Source: Chryseobacterium gleum (GTDB lineage Bacteria; Bacteroidota; Bacteroidia; UBA10329). From it: 64,000 bases of DNA. The notes under the pieces are model-generated. The model did no database searches. It had not been told where the DNA came from and saw nothing but the letters and a program-made list of their open reading frames with translations. Shown here piece after piece: positions 43,087 to 50,534 of this stretch; within the stretch, counting starts at the first letter, position 1, and every line of letters begins with the position of its first letter. Both the position numbers and the translations under genes were made by a program. The stretch is from contig CAMDOM010000007.1 in NCBI GenBank assembly GCA_945903645.1, positions 17,077-81,076 of the forward strand, written 5' to 3'.

Positions 43087-45807
43087 ATGACAGAAGACGA
43101 AGAAGAAAACATCGACAATATTCCTGAAGAGGAAGCAGGTGAAACCCCGGCTTTATCGAACACGATAGCCGTAAGCGGTATGTATCAGGACTGGTTTTTG
43201 GACTATGCTAGCTACGTGATACTGGAGCGGGCTGTGCCAACCATCGAAGATGGTCTGAAGCCCGTGCAGCGAAGGATATTGCATAGCATGTGGGAACTTG
43301 AGGACGGACGCTACAACAAGGTGGCTAACGTAATCGGGCATACCATGAAGTATCACCCGCATGGTGATGCTGCCATTGGGGATGCGATGGTGAACATCGG
43401 CCAGAAGGAACTGCTTATCGACACGCAGGGAAACTGGGGAAACATCCTAACGGGCGACCGCGCTGCAGCACCGCGTTACATCGAGGCGCGACTGAGCAAG
43501 TTTGCACAGGAAATTCTTTTCAACCCGAAAACAACCACATGGCAGTTAAGCTATGACGGAAGGAACAAAGAACCTGTTACACTTCCTGTAAAGTTCCCAT
43601 TGCTTTTGGCTCAAGGGGTAGAAGGCATTGCGGTAGGCTTGAGCACCAAGGTGCTGCCGCACAATTTCAGCGAACTGATTGATGCATCTATCGCCATTCT
43701 GAAAGGTAAGAAGCCAGTCATTTACCCCGATTTTCAGACGGGTGGAATGGTTGATGTATCGAATTACAACGAAGGTCAACGGGGCGGAAAAGTGCGTTCT
43801 CGCGCTAAGATTGGGCAGTTGGATAAGAAGACATTGGTGATAACGGAAGTGCCCTACAACACTACCACATCATCGCTTATCGATAGCGTGCTGAAAGCCA
43901 ACGAAAAGGGCAAGATTAAAATTAAAAAGGTAGAGGACAACACGGCTCAAGATGTTGAAATCGTAATCCACCTTGCCCCAGGTATTTCGCCCGATAAGAC
44001 CATCGATGCACTTTACTCGTTTACCGATTGTGAGATAAGTATCTCTCCTAATGCGTGCATTATCGCAGAGGACAGGCCGATGTTCGTTACAGTGACCGAC
44101 ATCTTGCACATCTGCACCCAGCAAACGCTTGCATTGCTTAAGCGAGAGTTGGAGATAAGGCTGGGAGAGTTACAAGAACAATGGCATTTTGCCTCCCTCG
44201 AAAAGATTTTTATCGAGAATCGAATCTATCGCGATATTGAGGAAGAGGAAACGTGGGACGGTGTGATTAGCGCCATAGACAAAGGGTTGAAGCCCCACAG
44301 CAAGCACCTCATTCGCGATGTGACGGTGGAGGACATAACTCGCCTTACAGAAATTCGCATCAAGCGCATATCGAAATTCGATAGCAACAAGGCGGATGAA
44401 AACATCCTAGCGCTAGAGGGCAAAATAGCCGAAGTGCGGTTTCATTTGGAACATTTGGTTGACTATGCGGTCGACTATTTCAAAGGATTGAAAGAGCGCT
44501 ATGGCAAGGGTCGCGAGCGCAAAACGGAGATTCGCCATTTCGATACCATCAATGCTGCGCAGGTGGCTGTTGCCAACGAAAAGTTGTATGTGAACCGCGC
44601 GGAAGGCTTTATCGGCTTTGGAATTAAAAAAGATGAATATGTGTGCGACTGTTCGGACATTGATGATATCATCGTGTTCTTGCGCAACGGAACAATGAAG
44701 GTGGTGAAGGTGGACGACAAGGTTTTCGTAGGCAAGGATATCATCCATGCGAATGTGTTTCACAAAAATGATAAGCGGACTATCTACAATATGATTTATC
44801 GCGATGGACCTCGCGGAAGTTATTTCGTGAAGCGTTTCCCTGTGACCAGCGTGACTCGCGACAAGGACTACGACCTTACGGCTGGCACGGCCAATAGCGC
44901 GGTGGAATGGTTTACAGCCAATCCTAATGGCGAGGGTGAAACAACTATTATCCACCACAAACCGCTACCTAAGCTCAAGAAATTAAAATTCGATTTCGAT
45001 TTTGCGGAGCAGGCAATAAAAGGTCGCGATGCCAAGGGCAATACCCTAACCAAGAACCCCATCCGTAAGATTGAGTTTAAGGAGAAAGGTCTGAGCACCC
45101 TTGGAGCAAGAAAAATTTGGTTTGATGACACCGTTCAACGTCTCAATGCTTCCGGTCGCGGTCAGTTGCTGGGTGAGTTTGCAGCCGAAGACCTCATTCT
45201 AACCGTTATGCAAAACGGAGAATACAAGCTGTCTAGTTTCGACCTCAGCACCCAATTTGAGGACGATATGATTCTTATAGAAAAGTGGATTCCCGAAAAG
45301 CCGGTCTCCGCTATTTATTGGGACGGAGAGAAAAAAGTCTACATGGTGAAGCGTTTTACCTTGGAGAAATCGGATAAGAAAGTGCTCTTTATCCCTGAGG
45401 GCGATGATTTCAGGCTTGAATTGGTTTCGTCTGACTGGCTTCCTGTAGTCAAAGTAAATTACCGCAAGCGCGCTGCCGAAGAGGTGGGTAGGGCAGAGGA
45501 ATTCCGATTGGAAGAACTCATTACCGTAAAAGGCCTAAAAGCAAAGGGCAACCGTCTGACTGCCGAAACTGTGAACACCATCGACTTGCTGGACCCCATT
45601 CCGTATGAGCCGCCTGTGGTTGTAAGGGACGAGGGACAAGGGGCAAGGGACGAGGGGATAGAGTCTTCGGAAGAAGAAGGCTCCGATACCGAAGATGATG
45701 ATGACGAAGAAGACTCATCATCAGATAATGGACCCACCACACCGTCTTCACCTAAGCCCGAACGCCCGTGGTCGCCAGGTGGTGGGGAGCAATTGCCGTT
45801 GTTCTAG
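43087..45807 (+). CDS. parC: DNA topoisomerase IV subunit A (type IIA)
   Basis: The DNA-cutting subunit of topoisomerase IV, 906 residues. The active site is Arg130-Tyr131 in AAAPRYIEARL. The segment corresponding to the quinolone-determining region reads HPHGDAAIGD, so Ala95 stands where E. coli GyrA and ParC carry serine; I recall this in related Bacteroidota copies too. The central breakage-reunion domain and the beta-pinwheel (from about 560) follow. The C-terminal 70 residues are a low-complexity acidic tail with a DE/S run and then PTTPSSPKPERP, preceded by RDEGQGARDEG, which is encoded by a G-rich DNA repeat. The extra N-terminal 25 residues are acidic. The ATG follows parE by 3 bp. 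The gene converges on the M1 peptidase 4 bp away. Confidence 0.93.
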   Translation: MTEDEEENIDNIPEEEAGETPALSNTIAVSGMYQDWFLDYASYVILERAVPTIEDGLKPVQRRILHSMWELEDGRYNKVANVIGHTMKYHPHGDAAIGDAMVNIGQKELLIDTQGNWGNILTGDRAAAPRYIEARLSKFAQEILFNPKTTTWQLSYDGRNKEPVTLPVKFPLLLAQGVEGIAVGLSTKVLPHNFSELIDASIAILKGKKPVIYPDFQTGGMVDVSNYNEGQRGGKVRSRAKIGQLDKKTLVITEVPYNTTTSSLIDSVLKANEKGKIKIKKVEDNTAQDVEIVIHLAPGISPDKTIDALYSFTDCEISISPNACIIAEDRPMFVTVTDILHICTQQTLALLKRELEIRLGELQEQWHFASLEKIFIENRIYRDIEEEETWDGVISAIDKGLKPHSKHLIRDVTVEDITRLTEIRIKRISKFDSNKADENILALEGKIAEVRFHLEHLVDYAVDYFKGLKERYGKGRERKTEIRHFDTINAAQVAVANEKLYVNRAEGFIGFGIKKDEYVCDCSDIDDIIVFLRNGTMKVVKVDDKVFVGKDIIHANVFHKNDKRTIYNMIYRDGPRGSYFVKRFPVTSVTRDKDYDLTAGTANSAVEWFTANPNGEGETTIIHHKPLPKLKKLKFDFDFAEQAIKGRDAKGNTLTKNPIRKIEFKEKGLSTLGARKIWFDDTVQRLNASGRGQLLGEFAAEDLILTVMQNGEYKLSSFDLSTQFEDDMILIEKWIPEKPVSAIYWDGEKKVYMVKRFTLEKSDKKVLFIPEGDDFRLELVSSDWLPVVKVNYRKRAAEEVGRAEEFRLEELITVKGLKAKGNRLTAETVNTIDLLDPIPYEPPVVVRDEGQGARDEGIESSEEEGSDTEDDDDEEDSSSDNGPTTPSSPKPERPWSPGGGEQLPLF
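45626..45657 (+). other. G-quadruplex-type motif inside the parC tail
   Basis: Five runs of three or four G (45626-45628, 45633-45635, 45640-45643, 45647-45649, 45654-45657) with spacers of 3-4 bases, giving the G4-consensus pattern. It is translated as RDEGQGARDEG in the acidic tail of ParC. GGGAC-GA-type repeats of this kind also occur as intergenic repeats in Bacteroidota, so a small insertion in the tail is possible. Confidence 0.55.
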
Positions 45808-45811
45808 GCGT

Positions 45812-48112
45812 TTACTTCCCCCCTTTAGCTCTTCTATCCCGTTGCATGGGGTTTTCGCCTTCGCGTTGGGTTTGTTTGAAAAGCTGAAAACGTGTGGGCG
45901 CTGCCTGTGGGGGCCAAGAGTTGTTGGCCCGGTCCACATCGGCAGTTTCTAAGTGGGGGTCAAGGACTATCCGCACCAATTCTTTCTCCGAAATAAAGAC
46001 CTTGCTCACTGCCTTATCGTTCATGCGCCAAATTTCGGCAGGAATGCGGTGCTCTTCTTTTGTGCCATCCAAAAATTCGAGTTGCAGAATAACAGGCATC
46101 ACCAGTTCACCGGGCGAACTCAAGTCAATTTGATAGTAGTTCTTTTTAGCATCCAGCAGTTTTCGGTCGTCATCACTAAGGCTATTGAGGTAGCTGCGAT
46201 ACTCCTCTTTGTCTATCACGCTCACAGCATATCTATCCCATTCGGTGTAGAAATCGCGCATGGTGGCATCTTGCTCTACCACACTTTTAAAGGCGTCCTT
46301 GTTGCGCTGGTCGGTGATGTATTCTGGCTTGGAGGCATCTTCCTGTTTCTTCATGGCGTTCTCCAATTCTGGGTTTTTGCTATCCACTCGAAACCATTTC
46401 ACGTCATCAATGCCTTGGTCTACAAAGTTGGTAGTGTAGAACCAACCGTGCCAAAACCAATCGAGGTCTACGCCACTTGCATCTTCCATAGTGCGGAAAA
46501 AGTCGGCAGGCGTAGGGTGCTTAAACGCCCATCTGCGGGCATATTCTTTGAATGCAAAGTCGAAAAGTTCGCGGCCCATCACCGTTTCGCGCAAAATGTT
46601 GAGGGCTGTTGCAGGTTTGCCATAAGCGTTGTTTCCAAATTGAGAAATGCTTTCGCTGTTGGTCATTATGGGTTCTAGTCCAGCGGGGTCGCCCTTCATG
46701 TAATCTACAATATTGGGAGCAGGTCCACGCTTGAAGGGATAGTTTTTGTCCCATTCTTGCTCCGCGAGGTATTGCACAAACGAGTTGAGTCCTTCGTCCA
46801 TCCACGTCCATTGGCGCTCGTCCGAATTGATAATCATCGGGAAGAAGTTGTGGCCTACTTCGTGGATAATCACCCCAATCATGCCATATTTCACCCGTTC
46901 GGAATAGGTGCCATCCTTATCTGGCCGTCCGAAGTTGAAGCAAATCATGGGATATTCCATGCCAATGGCATCGGCATGCACAGAGATGGCAACAGGGTAG
47001 GTGTAGTCGATGGTGTATTTGGAATATACCTCCAAGGTGTGTTTCACTGCGCGGGTGCTATACTGTTCCCATAGGGGATTTCCCTCTTTGGGATAGTAGC
47101 TCATAGCCATTATTTTTTTGCCGCCAATGGTTACAGCCATAGCATCCCAAATGAACTTTCGGGAAGTAGCAAAGCCAAAATCGCGTACGTTTTGGGCTTT
47201 ATACACCCATGTTTTCTTCGCAGAAGTGCGGCTGCTTTCGTTTTTGGTTGCTTCGTCTTGGTTGATAACAATAACGGGTTTGTTGGTGGCATTCTTGGCC
47301 TCGTTGTAGCGGGAAAGCTGCGCGGAGGTGAGCACAGCGCTGAGGTTTTGACATTCGCCTGTGGCAGCCACCACGTGGTCGGCAGGTAGGGTAAGGTTCA
47401 CCGTATAGTCGCCAAAAGGAAGGGCAAATTCCCCCTTGCCTAAAAACTGTTTGTGTTGCCAACCGTTCACTTCATTGTAGACACACAACCGTGGGAAAAA
47501 CTGTGCAATGGTGTAGAGGTAGTTCTTATCCTCAGGAAAATATTCGTAGCCCGAGCGCCCACCAATCTTCATCCTATCGTTAATGTTATACCACCATTTT
47601 ACTTTGATGCTCACTTTACCTCCAGGCTTTAGCATAGTGGGCAAATCCACACGCATCATGGTGTTGTTCACCGTGTATTTTAGATTTTTATCCGCGGCAT
47701 CGCGCACATAATCCAGTTTGAAACCACCATCAAAATCGTAGGCAATGCGCGCCAAATCGCCCGGACTCATCTTATCGTCCATCTTGCTGGTGGAAGTTTT
47801 TTGGGTGTCGCTATTCTTGGCACTCATGTTTTGGTCCAGTTGCAGCCACAGGTAGTTTAGCGCATCGGGCGAATTGTTGGTATAAGTAATCGTGGATGAA
47901 CCATAGATGCGCTGCTTGTCATCGTCTAGCTCAATATCCATAACATAATCTGCTTTTTGCTGATAGTATTGATGGCCGGGTGCCCCGCTAGCTGTGCGAT
48001 ACACATTGGGAGTGGGCAGATCTTGCTGCAATTGGCGAAACTTGCTTTTGTCTTGGGCGGTGGATGAGAATGAGACAGCAAGAATTAAAAATGGGAGAAG
48101 GTGTTTGGTCAT
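45812..48112 (-). CDS. Secreted M1-family zinc metallopeptidase (second copy)
   Basis: A gluzincin peptidase paralogous to the gene at 11579. The frame is open up to a TTG at 48145, but the ATG at 48112 gives a clean signal peptide (MTKHLLPFLILAVSFSSTAQ), so 766 residues are proposed. The zinc site is His417, Glu418 and His421 in IIHEVGHNFFPMI, with Glu440 in WMDEGL, the HExxH-18-E pattern. The segment GMEYPMIC is the M1 substrate loop. A C-terminal extension of about 150 residues is charged and ends in a basic tail. It is transcribed after the HupE/UreJ-like gene (47 bp upstream on the minus strand) and converges on parC. The probable role is periplasmic or surface peptide degradation. Confidence 0.9.
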   Translation of the reverse strand: MTKHLLPFLILAVSFSSTAQDKSKFRQLQQDLPTPNVYRTASGAPGHQYYQQKADYVMDIELDDDKQRIYGSSTITYTNNSPDALNYLWLQLDQNMSAKNSDTQKTSTSKMDDKMSPGDLARIAYDFDGGFKLDYVRDAADKNLKYTVNNTMMRVDLPTMLKPGGKVSIKVKWWYNINDRMKIGGRSGYEYFPEDKNYLYTIAQFFPRLCVYNEVNGWQHKQFLGKGEFALPFGDYTVNLTLPADHVVAATGECQNLSAVLTSAQLSRYNEAKNATNKPVIVINQDEATKNESSRTSAKKTWVYKAQNVRDFGFATSRKFIWDAMAVTIGGKKIMAMSYYPKEGNPLWEQYSTRAVKHTLEVYSKYTIDYTYPVAISVHADAIGMEYPMICFNFGRPDKDGTYSERVKYGMIGVIIHEVGHNFFPMIINSDERQWTWMDEGLNSFVQYLAEQEWDKNYPFKRGPAPNIVDYMKGDPAGLEPIMTNSESISQFGNNAYGKPATALNILRETVMGRELFDFAFKEYARRWAFKHPTPADFFRTMEDASGVDLDWFWHGWFYTTNFVDQGIDDVKWFRVDSKNPELENAMKKQEDASKPEYITDQRNKDAFKSVVEQDATMRDFYTEWDRYAVSVIDKEEYRSYLNSLSDDDRKLLDAKKNYYQIDLSSPGELVMPVILQLEFLDGTKEEHRIPAEIWRMNDKAVSKVFISEKELVRIVLDPHLETADVDRANNSWPPQAAPTRFQLFKQTQREGENPMQRDRRAKGGK

Positions 48113-48159
48113 GTGTTTTGGAAGAGTGTTTTTATTACTCTTCAATTATTACTGGTCAA

Positions 48160-48735
48160 TTAAAACGGAATTCTTTCAGCCATCAAAAGTACCGAAACCC
48201 CCGCAGCCAAAGTAGAAAACCCAATATTCCACAATTTGAGCTTTACGGAAGTGAATTGCATAATAGCGGCTTGAAGTCCAAAAATGAGCGATACAATTAT
48301 AAGCTGACCTATTTCGAGCCCGACATTGAACGCAAACAGCGGAAAAGTGAGTTCATCGCCCAATAGCGACCTTAGGAAATTGGAGAAGCCCATGCCGTGT
48401 ATCAATCCAAAACCCAAGGCTAAAGCATAGGTGCCTTTGGTGGCTAGTGCAAATTGGGTGTTTTGTTGCTGAAACGCAATATTTTTAATGGCTGTGATAA
48501 GGATGGTGAGGGGAATGAGAAACTCAATCCAAGCAGCATTTACGGAGATAATGTTCAACACTGCCAATGCCAAGGTGATGGAATGACCCACAGTGAATGC
48601 GGTAACCAAAATGAGTATCTGTTTCCAATCGGTGTAGCGATAGGCTGCGCACAGTGCAATAAGAAACAGGATGTGGTCGTAGCCATTGATATCGGTGATG
48701 TGCTCAAATCCAAGTTGGAAATAGGTAGGAAACAT
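48160..48735 (-). CDS. HupE/UreJ-family membrane protein
   Basis: A 191-residue polytopic protein with about six hydrophobic segments. Its N-terminal motif GFEHITDINGYDHILFLIALC and the later VTAFTVGHSITLALA and GFGLIHGMGFSNFL carry the histidines typical of HupE/UreJ accessory transporters, a family associated with nickel or cobalt uptake. No urease or hydrogenase genes are present here, and in Bacteroidota such copies are usually orphan next to peptidase genes, so the metal function is uncertain. It lies 47 bp upstream of the M1 peptidase in the same direction. Confidence 0.8.
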   Translation of the reverse strand: MFPTYFQLGFEHITDINGYDHILFLIALCAAYRYTDWKQILILVTAFTVGHSITLALAVLNIISVNAAWIEFLIPLTILITAIKNIAFQQQNTQFALATKGTYALALGFGLIHGMGFSNFLRSLLGDELTFPLFAFNVGLEIGQLIIVSLIFGLQAAIMQFTSVKLKLWNIGFSTLAAGVSVLLMAERIPF

Positions 48736-48813
48736 GGAAAATCAATAAGTTGAAAAATTAGAGATGGCAGTTTTGTTAAGCTTAGAGAATTCGAATCCGA
48801 AACAGGCATAAAC

Positions 48814-48847
48814 AAAAACGCCAATGCCCTTCGGCACTGGCGTTTTT
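48814..48847 (-). terminator. Hairpin terminator after the glutamate dehydrogenase gene
   Basis: AAAAACGCCA and TGGCGTTTTT pair over ten bases, with an inner TGCC/GGCA stem and CTTC loop; the single mismatch is A24/C37 of the run. On the minus strand the stem ends in a T tract, right after the dehydrogenase stop (48868). Confidence 0.75.
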
Positions 48848-48867
48848 ACATGATGATTTACAAAAGT

Positions 48868-50304
48868 CTATGGGAAAATACCCAAGCTCTCGTAGCTCTG
48901 TGCAACTTTCGATATGGCCTCGGCAAAGGCCGCAGTGCGCAAATCGTTCATGCCTTCGGTTTTCATTTTGCGGTCGCGAATGGCAGTGTAGGCGTTAATC
49001 ATGGTTTCCTCTAGGCCAGAGTACACCAAATCTCGCTCATCAGGTCCACGCTCGATAAGCCCAATTTGCTCTTGGGTAATTTTAGTTCCGCTAGCGCGCT
49101 CAATAGCTTCCAAAATGTTGTGGTTCATGTTGGCGCTGTAGCGTTTTTCCATACGTCCAAAACGAACGTGCGATAGGTTTTTCAACCATTCGAAATAGGA
49201 AACCGTCACTCCACCTGCATTCAAATAGATGTCAGGAATAATCATAGCACCTTTTTCCAAAAGCACTGCTTCGCCAGCAGGAGTGATAGGGCCATTTGCC
49301 GCTTCACCAATTATTTTGGCTTTCACGTTTGCAGCGTTTTGGGCATTGATTTGATTTTCCAATGCTGCTGGAATCAGAATGTCGCATTCCACTTCCAACG
49401 CTGCTCCTGGTCCACCAATATGTGTGGAACCTGGAAAACCTACTACTGCATTGTTGGCTTTTTTGTACGCCAGCAAAGCATCAGGGTCAATTCCATTAGC
49501 GTTGTAGATAGAACCATCCCATTCAGATATTGCAATTACTTTAACTCCTGCATCGTGGAAAAACTTAGCAGCCCAATAGCCCACATTGCCCATGCCTTGC
49601 ACAGCCACTGTTTTGCCTTGAATGCCTACCGATAGGCCAAGCTCATCCATGTCTTCTTTGAACGAACAAGCATAGCGAATGCCATAAAATACACCCAAAC
49701 CTGTTGCCTCGGTGCGGCCAGCTATACCACCATGACTAAGTGGTTTACCCGTTACACAAGCTACAGCGTTCAATTCATTGGGATAGAAGGTAGAATAGGT
49801 ATCGGCAATCCACGCCATTTCTTGTGGGCCGCTACCGTAATCAGGCGCAGGGACATCGATACCGGGGCCTATGAAATTCTTTTTAATGAGCTCGGTAGTA
49901 TATCTGCGGGTAATTTTTTCCAATTTTTCTGGCGAACAATTGCGCGGACTTATTTTTATTCCACCCTTAGCACCACCAAAGGGTACATCCACAATGGCGC
50001 ATTTGTAGGTCATTAGTGCAGCCAAGGCCATCACCTCATCTTGGTTTACATGAATGCTAAAGCGAATGCCACCTTTGGTTGGTAGCTTGTGGTGGCTGTG
50101 TTCCACACGATAGGCTTCTATCACCTCTATTTGACCATCATGTTTCACAGGGAAACGCATGCGATAAACGCTGTTGCAATACTTTATTTGCTCAAGCAAC
50201 TGGGGGTCATGATCCAAAAATTTTGCTGCATTCTCAAAGTAATTCAGCACATCACCGAAGAAGCTATGTTCTCGTTTTTCCTCTAATTTTTCAACTACTG
50301 CCAT
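48868..50304 (-). CDS. gdhA: Glu/Leu/Phe/Val-type glutamate dehydrogenase
   Basis: Interconverts glutamate with 2-oxoglutarate and ammonia in the cytoplasm. The frame is open to 50352, but the ATG at 50304 (MAVVEKLEEKREHSFF) matches the usual start of the family, giving 478 residues. The catalytic set is Lys77 (PTKGGIRF), Lys101 (LMTYKCAIV) and Lys113 (GGAKGGIK), at the exact spacing of known dehydrogenases. The NAD(P) domain follows from about 205 (VQGMGNVGYWAAKFF, the glycine-rich dinucleotide motif). It is monocistronic, with a hairpin terminator downstream and a 230-bp upstream gap to the TonB receptor. The acidic residue at the end of the second nucleotide-binding strand (ISEWDGS) favours NAD, but cofactor preference is uncertain. 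Confidence 0.93.
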   Translation of the reverse strand: MAVVEKLEEKREHSFFGDVLNYFENAAKFLDHDPQLLEQIKYCNSVYRMRFPVKHDGQIEVIEAYRVEHSHHKLPTKGGIRFSIHVNQDEVMALAALMTYKCAIVDVPFGGAKGGIKISPRNCSPEKLEKITRRYTTELIKKNFIGPGIDVPAPDYGSGPQEMAWIADTYSTFYPNELNAVACVTGKPLSHGGIAGRTEATGLGVFYGIRYACSFKEDMDELGLSVGIQGKTVAVQGMGNVGYWAAKFFHDAGVKVIAISEWDGSIYNANGIDPDALLAYKKANNAVVGFPGSTHIGGPGAALEVECDILIPAALENQINAQNAANVKAKIIGEAANGPITPAGEAVLLEKGAMIIPDIYLNAGGVTVSYFEWLKNLSHVRFGRMEKRYSANMNHNILEAIERASGTKITQEQIGLIERGPDERDLVYSGLEETMINAYTAIRDRKMKTEGMNDLRTAAFAEAISKVAQSYESLGIFP

Positions 50305-50482
50305 GGTTGTTTTTTTATTGGTTAGGGCGGCAAAGTTGGCAAAGTTTCTCAACTGCCAACCAATCCTTTATCAGGTTAAGGTTAGGAAATTAAAAAGGTA
50401 ACCCATTAAGTTTTATCAAAGCTTTCTTGCGAAGATGGGTAGTGACTTTCCAAACTCAAGACAGGAAAAAACAGGCACAAAA

Positions 50483-50516
50483 AAAATCCAGCGAACTTGC
50501 AAGTTCGCTGGATTTT
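50483..50516 (-). terminator. Perfect 17-bp hairpin terminator after the TonB receptor
   Basis: A 34-base perfect palindrome (AAAATCCAGCGAACTTG and its exact complement with no loop), located 19 bases past the stop of the receptor gene on the minus strand. A run of A to its left supplies a T tract on the minus strand. Confidence 0.8.
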
Positions 50517-50534
50517 GCAGAAATCTAACTGATT

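Noticed and set aside
44413..44958. A 181-codon antisense frame opposite parC
   Set aside because: Another codon-bias shadow; no start context, domain or conservation signal.
50305..50352. Upstream start for glutamate dehydrogenase
   Set aside because: The extra 16 residues are not family-like; MAVVEKLEEK is the natural N terminus.
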